From Oenococcus sicerae (lineage in GTDB: Bacteria; Bacillota; Bacilli; Lactobacillales; Lactobacillaceae): a stretch of DNA of 64,000 bases. Below are positions 36,213 to 45,876 of the stretch, piece after piece. Position 1 is the stretch's first letter, and each line of letters begins with the position of its first letter. The translations under genes were made by a program, and so were the position numbers. The stretch is from positions 372,001 to 436,000 of the forward strand of contig NZ_CP029684.2 in NCBI RefSeq assembly GCF_004102045.2. The letters are read 5' to 3'. The notes below the pieces were generated by a model. It searched no databases and was not told the DNA's origin. It saw nothing but the letters and a program-made list of their open reading frames with translations.

Positions 36213-37031
36213 CTATCCCAATACATCCGTCAGCATTTTTTCCGATTCAATATAACAGTTAGTACCCTTGGGTTCCAAAAATTCAATGCGAGCAGCCAAG
36301 TAAACTGTGATATATCGACGTCCCTTCGCCTCAACAACACCAACAAAAGATTCCGTATCAGGCGAAGTACCTGTTTTCAAACCTAGCCATTTATGAGTTG
36401 GAATAGCTAAAAATTTAAAGCGATTCAAGTAGGGATAAACCTGACGATCAGTGACAAAATTGAATTTCATTTTTTGTGTCAGTGCTAGGATCTCAGGAAA
36501 ATCGTTGACCAAATGGCTCGTCATTGTCAAAACTTCTTTGGCAGAAAAAAGTGGCTCATAGGAATCAGTCATTTCTGGATCTTGATAAGTCACTAAATCC
36601 TGGTTAGAAAGACCGGACGGATTAGGAATCACAGGATTATTGATCCCCCATTTTGCCAGCAGCTTGATCGTTTGTGCCTGCCAGTTGGCAATATTTTGGA
36701 AAATCTTTTCAGCAAACACAAAAGCAAAAGTATTTTCAGACAGGATGAAAAATGCGTCCAGTGCATCCTCCACTGTGTAACTTTCCCCTGTCGATAATTT
36801 AATTTCGGCCACTAGGTCACTCTTCGTAAAATCAGCGATCCTTTGGCTTGTTACCAAGCGATCATGCCAGGATAAAATTCCCTGCTTGATCGCATCATAG
36901 AGCTGATAAGTGATCAGCAATTTAGTCACAGACGCAATCGGCACTCTCGTATCGGGATTTTTCACCGCCAAAATATCGCCATTTAATTCGCCAACCAAAG
37001 CGACCGGTGCTAGTACTTGCAATGTTTTCAT
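36213..37031 (-). CDS. Penicillin-binding-type D-alanyl-D-alanine carboxypeptidase, without signal peptide
   Basis: A 272-residue serine peptidase/beta-lactamase-fold protein of the S11 class. All three active-site motifs are present: SVTK (Ser34-Lys37), SEN (98-100) and KTG (219-221). It lacks both an N-terminal signal peptide and the C-terminal amphipathic anchor of normal DacA, so either it is cytoplasmic, it lost its ends, or it uses another export route. The 160 bp after its stop contain a hairpin (36063-36096) but no gene. Confidence 0.8.
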   Translation of the reverse strand: MKTLQVLAPVALVGELNGDILAVKNPDTRVPIASVTKLLITYQLYDAIKQGILSWHDRLVTSQRIADFTKSDLVAEIKLSTGESYTVEDALDAFFILSENTFAFVFAEKIFQNIANWQAQTIKLLAKWGINNPVIPNPSGLSNQDLVTYQDPEMTDSYEPLFSAKEVLTMTSHLVNDFPEILALTQKMKFNFVTDRQVYPYLNRFKFLAIPTHKWLGLKTGTSPDTESFVGVVEAKGRRYITVYLAARIEFLEPKGTNCYIESEKMLTDVLG

Positions 37032-37080
37032 AAAATCCCCTTTAATATTGCCTATAGTTTACAAGATAAATCGCTGAACC

Positions 37081-37110
37081 AAAAAAGATCCACGCGAAGC
37101 GGATCCTTCT
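37081..37110 (-). terminator. Minus-strand terminator, possibly the displaced mleP terminator
   Basis: On the minus strand GATCC-GC pairs with GC-GTGGATC (allowing one G-U) and is followed by TTTTTT. It lies 17 nt beyond the TAA of the mleP-end repeat at 37127-37156, the position expected for an mleP terminator, although mleP itself is 4.3 kb away. Confidence 0.65.
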
Positions 37111-37126
37111 AAATCAGATGCCATAG

Positions 37127-37156
37127 TTAGAAAATTTGCATCAAAATCGGCACAAC
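37127..37156. repeat. Left copy of a 30-nt direct repeat of the mleP 3' end
   Basis: Identical at 29 of 30 positions to 41408-41437, which is the last nine codons and stop of mleP. Read on the minus strand it still encodes VVPILMQIF and TAA. The two copies bracket the lanthipeptide-synthetase/ABC segment in direct orientation, like attachment sites. Confidence 0.85.
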
Positions 37157-37226
37157 AACAACGAATTTTCGCCAAAAAGTTTACCATATGGTTACGATGG
37201 TTACGCAGTAAACTTTTCTCAACATA

Positions 37227-37382
37227 TCAGAATATATTTGCAATACTAAAACTCTCTTGATCGTCTTCCCCGTTGTTTAAAGGCTTGAGTAAAATACCGT
37301 CTTCAGTGACATTTGGTAGGGAATTCAAAAAAAGTGAATTTATCTTCGTAACCGCCTGTTGTCTTTCTTGAACTTCAACCAT
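37227..37382 (-). CDS. Small 51-residue ORF of unknown function beside the LanKC locus
   Basis: A 51-residue soluble, acidic product starting MVEVQERQQAV and ending SIANIF. AGAAGG lies 8 nt before the ATG. It has no cysteine, so it is an unlikely lanthipeptide precursor by itself, and it runs opposite to the LanKC gene. No family recognised. It is the only plausible small ORF I found within the repeat-bounded segment upstream of LanKC. Confidence 0.35.
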   Translation of the reverse strand: MVEVQERQQAVTKINSLFLNSLPNVTEDGILLKPLNNGEDDQESFSIANIF

Positions 37383-37444
37383 TCGAATGACCTTCTTTGT
37401 ATATTATTATCAACCGCCTCTTTCGCTTGTTGATTGCGCTTACT

Positions 37445-37492
37445 ATACACTTTATTGAGACACTTTTTTAAAAATGTCTTCCTAAGGTGTAT
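37445..37492. promoter_or_regulatory. Nested dyad upstream of the LanKC gene
   Basis: ATACAC-N7-AGACA-N12-TGTCT-N7-GTGTAT forms an exactly symmetric interrupted inverted repeat ending 34 nt before the LanKC start. TTGAGA at 37455-37460 could be a -35 box within it. The symmetry and place suggest an operator, but no regulator gene is nearby. Confidence 0.45.
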
Positions 37493-37526
37493 CCTTTTAG
37501 ACTAAAAAAAGGGGGGGCAACTCTTA

Positions 37527-39587
37527 ATGCTATTAGACACACATTTAATTAATACAAAAACTAGTACTCGATACGTTTTAACTGTCGGCCGAATATTTAC
37601 TCAAATAGATTTCCCTGGTAATAAATTGAGAGACAGTTTTTGGAAAATTCATGTTTCAAGTATCCTGAATAATTATTTAACAATTTTACGAATTTGTAAA
37701 AAATATTTAATCACCCAGAATGTTGACTTCAAGTATGTAAACAAGATGGCCACCGCTTTCGATTTTATGAACAGTCAGACTGTCATGGGGAACGCAGGAA
37801 AACTGATAACTATTTATCCGACCAGCATCGCTCAAGCGACAACCATTATGGATCATTTGTCATATAAACTTAAAAATTTTGCCGGCCCCGAAATTTTAAC
37901 AGACATGCCATACAAGGAATCTAAATGCGTATTTTATAGGTTCGGCCAAATAAATCACAATTTATCGATAATCGTGAACCTATTTTTAAAATACCGGTAT
38001 GGATAAACAATCCATTTCCAATCCCGATAAATAATACTGGAACTGAATTACGACAAAAATATATGCTTCAGGGCATAATTAAGAGAAATAATTCAGGCAA
38101 CGTGTATCTTGGTTACAGACTCAGCGACCACCAAAAAGTGATTGTGAAAGAAGCACGGAAATACATACTAAACAATGATGGATCTTTTAAAACGGAGAAT
38201 CGGGAAAGTGAGTTTTCAATTAGTTTAGGCTTAAGACGAAAGGGGTTAACATTTATCCCTCTCCCTATTGAGAGAATATCAGAGAAGTTTTCTATTTTTT
38301 GTGTATAAACTTAATCCTCATTTGAGTTTAAACGATTATCCTTCAACTCAATCTCCTTTAATAGTTCCCAATTGGAGAAAATCTTTGAAGGAAGTTTTAA
38401 AAATTTCCTTATCGCTTACAAAACAATTAGATATTTTACACAAAAACGGTTTCGAAAATATTGATGTTTCCGATTTAAACATTTCTTGGGATGGCCATAA
38501 AACCGCATTTTTAGATTTGGATTCCTTGCAACGGAAAGGAGAAAAATCCTACATTAAGACTCAGATATATTGGCAAACAAATTTCGCTCAATATAATAAT
38601 CAAGATCGTGACTTCAAGAGAGTAGCAATGCTTTTTCTCTATCTGATTGGAGATCAAAACTATTTCTTATCTCTCACTAATAATTTTGACAAGTCATATC
38701 ATCTATTGACACATTGGGCACTACAAATTGGAACCAATCCTAGCATTTTTGAGTTTTTAGTTTTTATTATGCAAAAGCGTCAACTAAGCGCTCCCCTAAT
38801 AGAGCGGAAAATTACTGATTCCATTAATTTTTTAACAAATGAGAAAAACGATACTTTGTCCGCAACAGATCAAAAGAAGAAAATTCAACAAATCGTATAT
38901 CAAGCAGTGTTATTAGAAAAAGTTGTTTTCCCAGGAACACAAAAACCATTATCATCTTTAATTGATGAAATATCTTCCAACAAAGCGGCTGTGACTCATT
39001 TTCTTCAAACCAAATTATCAAACGATAGATTTGCTGCACTTAACATTGGTTTAAGCGGTTTGGCGGGAATTATCTATTTAATTGATCAGCTTCGTGATGA
39101 TAACCTTCGACCAATATTTGACAAAATTATTCTTTCAATTCGACAACGAATGGTCTCAATCCAAGGCCGTAAATACGTAAAAATGTATAAATCTATCAAT
39201 TCACCAATTTCGCCTTATTTATCAGACGGTTTCGCTGGGCTAGCCATTGTCACATCCAACCTTACTTTGCTCGATAAGGATAGTTTTGATTTTTGTAGTT
39301 ATGCCAATAACTTACCTGTATGTTTTTCTAAATCGGCTGGTCTATGGGATGGCTTAAGTGGAATTGCATTAGCTCTGTTATCTGAATATCTAAATTCATC
39401 TAAACCAGATCCCAAATTACTAGTATGTGCAGAAAAATGCTTGAATAATGCACTCGATTTTCTTCTTGCTCAAAATTCACAATTGTATTTTGATGATTTT
39501 CATAAATATAAACTAACCAGTAATTATTCAAGGGGCCCACAGGGTTTTTATGATGTTATCGCTGTTTACTTGAATATAAAAAATTAA
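37527..39587 (+). pseudogene. Class III/IV-type lanthipeptide synthetase (LanKC-like), frameshifted and truncated
   Basis: Three plus-strand pieces form one gene. The first (to 38006) is the N-terminal lyase-like region: WKIHVSS, VDFKYV, GNAGKLITIYP and FAGPEILTD are its hallmarks. After a 1-nt loss near 37965 the kinase-like domain begins (FKIPVWINNP, then GNVYLGY and VIVKEARKY with the ATP lysine). A second shift in a T6 run (38295-38300) leads to the catalytic region IDVSDLN and LDLDSL. The LanC-like cyclase follows (GLSGLAGIIYL, SDGFAGLAIV, GLWDGLSGIALALL) but stops at 39587 just after SRGPQGFYDV, so roughly the last 200 residues are missing. GGGGGG precedes ATG. No precursor peptide with Ser/Thr and Cys was found. 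Confidence 0.82.
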
Positions 39588-39637
39588 AAATCGCATTCAA
39601 TTTAACGCAATGTGGTTAAACGATTAGGAGATTCCAA

Positions 39638-41241
39638 ATGACAAAATCGAACTTGAATTTAAAATGGTTAGTCAAAAATGTGCCTTGGTGGGTCACAGCC
39701 TTAACAGTTCTGCTAGCGATCGGTGGTGCTTTTGAAGGTGTTATCAATGGTTACGCTTTTGGTCAAATCACAGCCATTGCAACACACGGGATCAGCAATA
39801 TCTGGACCTTCCTTTTGCGTTTTGTCGCCCTCTACTTTCTCACTTATACCAGTCTCTACTTCTTTTCCCGTATTTCTAATCGAGCGTTAATGTACGCTAA
39901 CATTGCCTTGAAAAACACCATGGCCGAAAACGCCTTTCGCGTCAGTTATCAGGACAACGACAGCAGCAAAGTCCTCAATCAAATTACAGCCGATGCCAGA
40001 CAAATTCAAGATCGTTATTTCCTCAATTTGCCAATGGTGCTGCAAACTTTTTTTACAGGACTCGTGTCGACAGTATTCGTGCTCAGAGTCAATCTGGTAT
40101 TAGGGCTGATCAGTATTCTGTTTGCAGCTATCAGTATTCTGCCCTCAATGATTGCCGGCGGTGTCTTGGATCAAGCTTCAAATAACTGGTCTAATCGAAA
40201 CAAAACATATATTGGCCGCTTAAAAGAACTGCTATCAGGTGTTGCCATCATCAAAAATTATCAGGCACAGGTTCCGATGCTGCAGGGATTAAAAAGGATC
40301 TCAAGCGTACGGAAGAAGGCTATCGCATTCTAGGCAACAAAGAAATCCTATTCCAATATGCCGCTTGGCTTTGCTCAACTGTATCAATTCTAGGGCCAGT
40401 CGCGTTCGGTCTGGTTTTTCGCCAGTATCGTTTATTCAATGTCTCAATCAGCGTGATTATCACATTATTGTTGACTAGTGACCGTGTCATTTCATCAATT
40501 AAAGAACTAAGCGGCTATACAACAGCTATTAAGTCGACTCGCGGTCTAAGAAAAGACATCATTTGGCACAGATCATCCAATCCTAGTCAAAAAGCTCAGC
40601 TGCCAGCAGCACCTGAGCTGAAAATCGATCACTTGTCTTTTGGCTATGGGCAGCACCCAATTTTCAAAGACTTAAATCTGTTACTGCCCTACGGCAGTAA
40701 GCTCATGTTAAGCGGGGATTCTGGTAGCGGTAAGACGACTTTTTTGAATCTGCTGACGAATAATCTTCCGCCGACAGCAGGGTCAGTCCATTTTGGCGGA
40801 CAGACAGTTAGCGACAATCAGTATGCTTACATCACACAAGAGAGCTGGGTTTTTGATGCAAGCGTCAAGGACAATTTGTAGTTAAATCAATCATTCAATG
40901 ACCAAGACATGTTAGCCGCCTTAAAAAAAGTGAACTTGAACACAGAACTAGGTGCTGACCCGTTGACCTACCAATGCGGGGATCAAGGAAAGAATCTTTC
41001 TGGCGGACAAAAAGAACGGCTATCAATCGCTCGAGCTTTGTTAAGAAAACGTCCACTGTTTTTACTAGACGAAGTAACCGCATCTCTAGACCAGAGAAAC
41101 TCTGAAAAAATTCGTGATATTCTCTATCAACTGCCTCAAACAGTTATTGAAATTGCCCATCATTATGACGACAAACAAATTGACAAGTATCATGTTCGCC
41201 ACATTAAAATGAATAAAGATAATTTCACGGATTTAGCATAA
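39638..41241 (+). pseudogene. ABC exporter (TMD-ATPase fusion), frameshift plus nonsense codon
   Basis: A half-transporter of about 535 residues when repaired: an N-terminal six-helix membrane domain (VPWWVTALTVLLAIGGAFEG), then an ATPase with Walker A SGDSGSGKTT, signature LSGGQKERLSIARALL and Walker B LFLLDEVTASLD. It is broken by a 1-nt loss in an A-run near 40291-40295 and by TAG at 40879-40881 (after VKDNL). It starts 50 nt after the LanKC pseudogene, so it may have exported that peptide. It is a clear paralogue of the transporter at 48993-50615. No C39 peptidase domain. Confidence 0.88.
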
Positions 41242-41290
41242 ACGAACTTGTCCATCCTGTATTGTCGTTTGATATCAGATAAACAGTGAC

Positions 41291-41333
41291 AAAAAAGCGG
41301 CATCCCATCGATTCAATATCGACAACATGTCGC
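41291..41333 (-). terminator. Terminator downstream of mleP
   Basis: An imperfect long hairpin (GCGACAT ... ATGCCGC with inner TCGAT/ATCGA) is followed by TTTTTT on the minus strand, about 75 nt past the mleP stop. Confidence 0.6.
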
Positions 41334-41373
41334 CTAGTAGACAACTAAATAGTCACTTTAACGTTTGAAGCAG

Positions 41374-41393
41374 CCCACAGAATAGTGGGTTTT
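41374..41393 (+). terminator. Weak terminator of the ABC pseudogene
   Basis: CCCAC pairs with GTGGG around 6 nt and is followed by TTTTAAT on the plus strand; it faces the mleP 3' end. Confidence 0.5.
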
Positions 41394-41407
41394 AATATAC
41401 TTTTACT

Positions 41408-41437
41408 TTAGATAATTTGCATCAAAATCGGCACAAC
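41408..41437. repeat. Right copy of the 30-nt direct repeat (within mleP 3' end)
   Basis: Matches 37127-37156 at 29 of 30 positions; comprises the last codons and stop of mleP. Confidence 0.85.
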
Positions 41438-42352
41438 GATGATAAACAAGACTGTTGAAGTCGTGACCACATTCGTGGCATATTCGACATCCCCATGACT
41501 TTGTCCCACCAAAATCGGCAAAACAGCTAGGCCAGGTGCGGCCGCTTGAATAATCAAAGTTGATGACTCTAGTTGAGGCATATTGCCGCCGAAGAGTTTG
41601 AGAATCGTAATCATGACGGCTGGTGCAATGATGAAACGACCAACTAAGGCTAGGATCGAATCACGATCAAAGTGAATGGACTTCAGGCCTGCATCGGCCA
41701 AAATGATACCAATATAAATCAAGGACATTGGTGTCACGATACCGCCGACCATGGAAAAAGTCGTTGTGACCCAGGCAGGAACTGGAATCGCAAGCAAGAG
41801 AAAGACAAGCGAGATCAGAAAACCAACCAAGGGCATCGGCAATAACTTTTTCCAATTGAAGGCTTGTTTATCTGACTTATCTTTCGTCGGATCGTCAGCA
41901 GAAATAAAGAAGACACCAATCGCCCAAGTCGAGATCGTATTCATCACATAATAAATCAAGAAGTAAGGCATCGATTTAGCACCAAACAAAGCTTGGTTTA
42001 AAGGCAGACCGATAAAAATCGTGTTGGCATTGACAAACATGTTGATAAAAGTGCCGCGACGACCAACACGTATCTTGAAGATTTTCGTAATTAAGTAAGC
42101 CAGAATGTAGCTGACCGCAAAACTCGCAGCGGCGAAAACTAAACCGCTCGACAAATTCAGTAACTTGGCTCGGGTCAAATAAGTTAAAACACTGACGAAA
42201 ATCGACAAGGGCAAAGCAATATTCATGATCAGGTAAGAAATGTTTCCCTTAAAAGAATCACCTAGTTTGCCATTACGACGCAAGATATAGCCTAAGGCAA
42301 TCACTAAAACAATTTCAACAACACTTTGGACACTTGTAATAAAGGCATTCAT
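41408..42352 (-). CDS. mleP: Malate permease (auxin efflux carrier family)
   Basis: Imports L-malate for malolactic fermentation. The 314-residue protein has about ten hydrophobic helices of the AEC family, including GFGGN-like central loops and an IIQAAAPGLAVLPILV segment. Its start overlaps the mleA stop (TAATG), so permease and enzyme are translated together. The last nine codons are duplicated 4.3 kb downstream at 37127-37156. Confidence 0.93.
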   Translation of the reverse strand: MNAFITSVQSVVEIVLVIALGYILRRNGKLGDSFKGNISYLIMNIALPLSIFVSVLTYLTRAKLLNLSSGLVFAAASFAVSYILAYLITKIFKIRVGRRGTFINMFVNANTIFIGLPLNQALFGAKSMPYFLIYYVMNTISTWAIGVFFISADDPTKDKSDKQAFNWKKLLPMPLVGFLISLVFLLLAIPVPAWVTTTFSMVGGIVTPMSLIYIGIILADAGLKSIHFDRDSILALVGRFIIAPAVMITILKLFGGNMPQLESSTLIIQAAAPGLAVLPILVGQSHGDVEYATNVVTTSTVLFIIVVPILMQII

Positions 42353-43977
42353 TAGTATTCAGGCTCCCATTTCAAATCGTCTACAGCTTTCTCAACATCA
42401 TCGATTGGTTCACGATTCAATCCCTGCTCAACCGCTTTTTTAGCAACGGCAAGGGCAACTGTTTTGGAAAACTCAGCTAACTTAGCGACCGGCGGCAAGA
42501 CGGCAGCCCCCACTTTATTGGTATCAACAATGCCGCCAAGGCTGTGAGCGGCGGCTGAAATCATTTCAGGTGTCAAGAGCTTTGATTTAGCGGCAATTGC
42601 GCCAAAACCCAGTCCCGGATAGATTAAAGCATTATTGACTTGGCCGATTTGATAAGTGTCGCCATTATATTGGATATCATCAACCGGCACACCATTTCCT
42701 ACCAAAGCTTTACCATCTGTCCACTTCAACAAGTCTTCGGCTTTGGCCTCGGCTAATTTAGTCGGGTTAGAAATAGGGAAAATAATCGGCCGTTTCGTAT
42801 AGCTGGCAATTTCTTTGACAATAGCTTCAGTAAAGGCGTTTGGATGAGTCGAGGTACCAACCAGAATCGTAGGATGGACGGCTTTAACAGCGGCCTGTAA
42901 ATTAGTTAATTCAGCGGCATTTTTAAAATCAGCGCGTTTAGCTGCGAAAGGCTTTTGCTCGGGTGTCAAATCCGGATCGTCATCGAACAATAATCCTTGT
43001 TTATCAACCAAGAAGAAATGCTTTTTGGCTTCTTGATCAGACAGTCCTTCTTGCACCATTTCCTCGTGCAGCTGTTTGACAATGCCCATGCCGGCAGTTC
43101 CGGCACCAAAACTCATATAAGTTTGATCAGTCAGCTTTTCTCCAGAGATTTTCAAAGCACCAAGGATTCCCGCCAAAACAACGATCCCGGTTCCTTGAAT
43201 ATCATCATTGAAAGTCGCGATCTTGTCCTGATATTTATTCAAAATATTGGCTGCGTTAGAGCGACCAAAGTCTTCCCAATGAAGATATAAATTAGGGAAA
43301 ACAGTCTCAATTTGGTCAACGAATTCATCGATGAAATCATAATACTGCTGGCCGCGAATACGATTAAATTTATTGCCAAGATATAGCGGGTCATCTAAAA
43401 GCTGCTGATTATTAGTGCCGCCATCGATCACGATCGGCAAAACGGAGGCCGGATCAAGACCAGAAGCAGCTGTATAAACCATCAATTTACCAACGGAAAT
43501 ATCGACTCCCTGCACACCCCAGTCGCCAATACCTAAGATACCCTCGGCATCAGTCACGACGACTAATTTGATGTCACGCCCATTGGCGGCATTTTTCAAA
43601 CTAGCTGCGATGTTTTCCGGATGATTGATATCCAAATAAGCAGCGCCTTGCGTTTCAACAAATAATTCAGAATAATTTTCAATCGTATCAGCAATCGTCG
43701 GGTCGTAAACGATCGGCATAAATTCGACGATATGCTGTGAAAATAATTTGTAGAAAAGGACGTGATTCGTGTTAAAAATTTCCATTAGAAAATGACGTTT
43801 TTCTAAATTATTAACTTTGCTTTGATATTGTGCATAAGTCTGGTCGACTTGTTCTTGAATTGTCTGGACTTTAGCCGGAAGCAGGCCGTTTAAGCCAAGG
43901 GCTGTTCTTTCTGTCTCTGTAAAAGCGGTTCCTTTATTCTTAAAAGGATCATTTAAAATACTTACTGGATCTGTCAT
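42352..43977 (-). CDS. mleA: Malolactic enzyme
   Basis: Decarboxylates L-malate to L-lactate and CO2 with bound NAD+ and Mn2+, giving proton-motive force and deacidification. The 541-residue protein has the malic-enzyme layout: the N-terminal [19 protein letters not shown] region, the metal-binding WEDFGRSNA and TFNDDIQGT motifs, and the NAD-binding [13 protein letters not shown]. It is intact here; I recall that the mleA of O. kitaharae carries a nonsense mutation, so this may be another species. GAGGAG precedes ATG; a TTGACT-18-TATGCT promoter lies between it and mleR. Confidence 0.97.
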   Translation of the reverse strand: MTDPVSILNDPFKNKGTAFTETERTALGLNGLLPAKVQTIQEQVDQTYAQYQSKVNNLEKRHFLMEIFNTNHVLFYKLFSQHIVEFMPIVYDPTIADTIENYSELFVETQGAAYLDINHPENIAASLKNAANGRDIKLVVVTDAEGILGIGDWGVQGVDISVGKLMVYTAASGLDPASVLPIVIDGGTNNQQLLDDPLYLGNKFNRIRGQQYYDFIDEFVDQIETVFPNLYLHWEDFGRSNAANILNKYQDKIATFNDDIQGTGIVVLAGILGALKISGEKLTDQTYMSFGAGTAGMGIVKQLHEEMVQEGLSDQEAKKHFFLVDKQGLLFDDDPDLTPEQKPFAAKRADFKNAAELTNLQAAVKAVHPTILVGTSTHPNAFTEAIVKEIASYTKRPIIFPISNPTKLAEAKAEDLLKWTDGKALVGNGVPVDDIQYNGDTYQIGQVNNALIYPGLGFGAIAAKSKLLTPEMISAAAHSLGGIVDTNKVGAAVLPPVAKLAEFSKTVALAVAKKAVEQGLNREPIDDVEKAVDDLKWEPEY

Positions 43978-44059
43978 TTTTTCTCCTCAAATACATCGCC
44001 AGCATATGCCTCTGCCTTCCTTATAGTCAAAATTTATAAATGCGATAAAATTAATTTAT

Positions 44060-44950
44060 ATGAAATTCACAGACCTCGAATATTTCGATAAGCTATCGCA
44101 CTTACAGTCTTTTTCGAAAACGGCTGATTTTTTTAATGTGAGTCAGCCGACTATTTCTTTTGCTCTGAAACGGCTAGAAAAGGAAATGAAACAACCATTG
44201 GTCAATCGTAATCGGTCGCATGATACTTTTTCTCTGACCGAGGCTGGTCAGATACTGGAAAAACATACTTTAAATATTATAAAAGAAGCCGTTGCTGCCC
44301 ATGAAGAAATTGATCGAATCAGTCTGCCGACGATTGAATTTGGACTGCCGCAAATTATTGGTAATTATTATTTTCCAAAACTAGCCAAACATTTTATCGG
44401 CAATGAAATGTTCAAAAACATTGCGACCCATGAAGCTGGTTCGGACTTGCTCTTGAATGCTTTAAAGGATCGACGGTTGGATATTGCTATTATCTCATCG
44501 GTCGAGCCGCTAAATGTTGAAGGCTTAGAAGCAATCGAAATTGATCGCAAACAGTATTTGATCGTCGTAAACAAAGACCATCCGCTTGCCAGTCGAGAAA
44601 AGGTCAGTTTCCAAGAACTGGTTGATGAAAAATTCGTCGCTTTAAAAAAAGGATTTGTTCACCCGATCGCTTTTCGAAAGCTAGAAGAAACCTATAACAT
44701 TTACCCAAAAATCCTTTATGAGACACCCGATATCAACATCTTAAAAAAAATGATCGCAGAAAAAAACGGTATCGCTTTTATTGTGGAAATCGCTGTCAGT
44801 AAACAAGACGGCTTGGCGACCCTCCACATCGATAATAAAAAAGTACCTGAATTTATTATTAGTCTTGTTTACAAAAAAGGGCTGAAAATGCCAGGAATTG
44901 AAAAAATCGTTGAAGAATTGAAAAACAACGATATTTTTGCAGAGAACTGA
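44060..44950 (+). CDS. mleR: LysR-family regulator of the malolactic operon
   Basis: A 296-residue LysR-type regulator with an N-terminal helix-turn-helix (FSKTADFFNVSQPTISFALKRLEKE) and a periplasmic-binding-like effector domain. Divergent from mleA, as mleR is in other lactic acid bacteria, so malate-responsive activation of mleAP is likely. No ribosome-binding site is visible; a TAAAAT -10 at 44046-44051 would start transcription about 2 nt before the ATG, so the transcript may be nearly leaderless. Its stop overlaps the start of the next gene. Confidence 0.9.
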   Translation: MKFTDLEYFDKLSHLQSFSKTADFFNVSQPTISFALKRLEKEMKQPLVNRNRSHDTFSLTEAGQILEKHTLNIIKEAVAAHEEIDRISLPTIEFGLPQIIGNYYFPKLAKHFIGNEMFKNIATHEAGSDLLLNALKDRRLDIAIISSVEPLNVEGLEAIEIDRKQYLIVVNKDHPLASREKVSFQELVDEKFVALKKGFVHPIAFRKLEETYNIYPKILYETPDINILKKMIAEKNGIAFIVEIAVSKQDGLATLHIDNKKVPEFIISLVYKKGLKMPGIEKIVEELKNNDIFAEN

Positions 44951-45834
44951 TGCCGGCCATTAAAGAAGTTAAAAAACGTATGGCGGCTTGGGTAAACCGA
45001 CATCCGACATTATTAAAAGCGAAACGTTGGGGCCGACTCTTTGGCAAATATTTTCAACAAGGCGACATTAACAATAACGCAATTATTTTGGCTTATTACT
45101 TGCTATTATCGCTACCGCCAATGATCCTGATTTTAGGAAGCATGCTCACTTACCTCAAAATCAGCGTCAGCACGATCCTCGCTTATATCACGCCCGTGAT
45201 TCCCGATAATATCAGTAGTCTGGTCAAGCCTATTTTAATTTCTTTTCTGCAAAACGGCAGCAATGAAAGTCTCTCGATCGGTATCTTGATCACGATTTGG
45301 TCTGCATCAGGTTTGATCGCAACACTGCGCGGCTGCTTGAACCAAATTTATGAAACACAAAATAAACAAAATCCGATATTAGTCCGTTTTGCGTCCTTTT
45401 TCTTACTGTTAATTGCTCTGCTAGTTTTCATCATTGCCATGTCGCTGCTCCTATTTGGACAATCTATTTTTGATTTGTTCAAGAATCAATTAGGCCCGTC
45501 ATTTTCTTGGTTATCACAAGTGTTTTACGCGAAAAACATCATTCTATGGTTCGGCATGTTTGTATTGCTGATACTGCTTTACTATTTCATCCCCAAGCAA
45601 AAAGTCTCATTCAAATATATCTGGATCGGCGCTCTGTTCGCTTCTGTTTCTTGGCTGTTGTTAGCAAATGGTTTTCAATTATATGTCGATAATTTTGCCA
45701 AACAAATTTCTTCTTATCACACGATCGGTGTTTTCATTTTGCTCATGTTTTGGCTGAACTTTTCTAGTTATATTATTTTGATCGGTGCCGTCATCAATGC
45801 CAGCTGCCAAGATTATCTCCAACACAAAAAATAA
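44950..45834 (+). CDS. YihY/BrkB-family inner membrane protein
   Basis: A 294-residue membrane protein with about six hydrophobic helices, of the YihY family once misnamed ribonuclease BN. The conserved NAIILAYYLLLSLPPMILILGSML and IWSASGLIATLRGCLNQIYE segments identify it. It overlaps the mleR stop by one base (TGATG), so it is co-translated with mleR. Function of the family is not established; transport has been suggested. Confidence 0.85.
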   Translation: MPAIKEVKKRMAAWVNRHPTLLKAKRWGRLFGKYFQQGDINNNAIILAYYLLLSLPPMILILGSMLTYLKISVSTILAYITPVIPDNISSLVKPILISFLQNGSNESLSIGILITIWSASGLIATLRGCLNQIYETQNKQNPILVRFASFFLLLIALLVFIIAMSLLLFGQSIFDLFKNQLGPSFSWLSQVFYAKNIILWFGMFVLLILLYYFIPKQKVSFKYIWIGALFASVSWLLLANGFQLYVDNFAKQISSYHTIGVFILLMFWLNFSSYIILIGAVINASCQDYLQHKK

Positions 45835-45876
45835 GCCTCGACTGCTTAACCTAATTGAAAGACGTTCGTTATGTAA

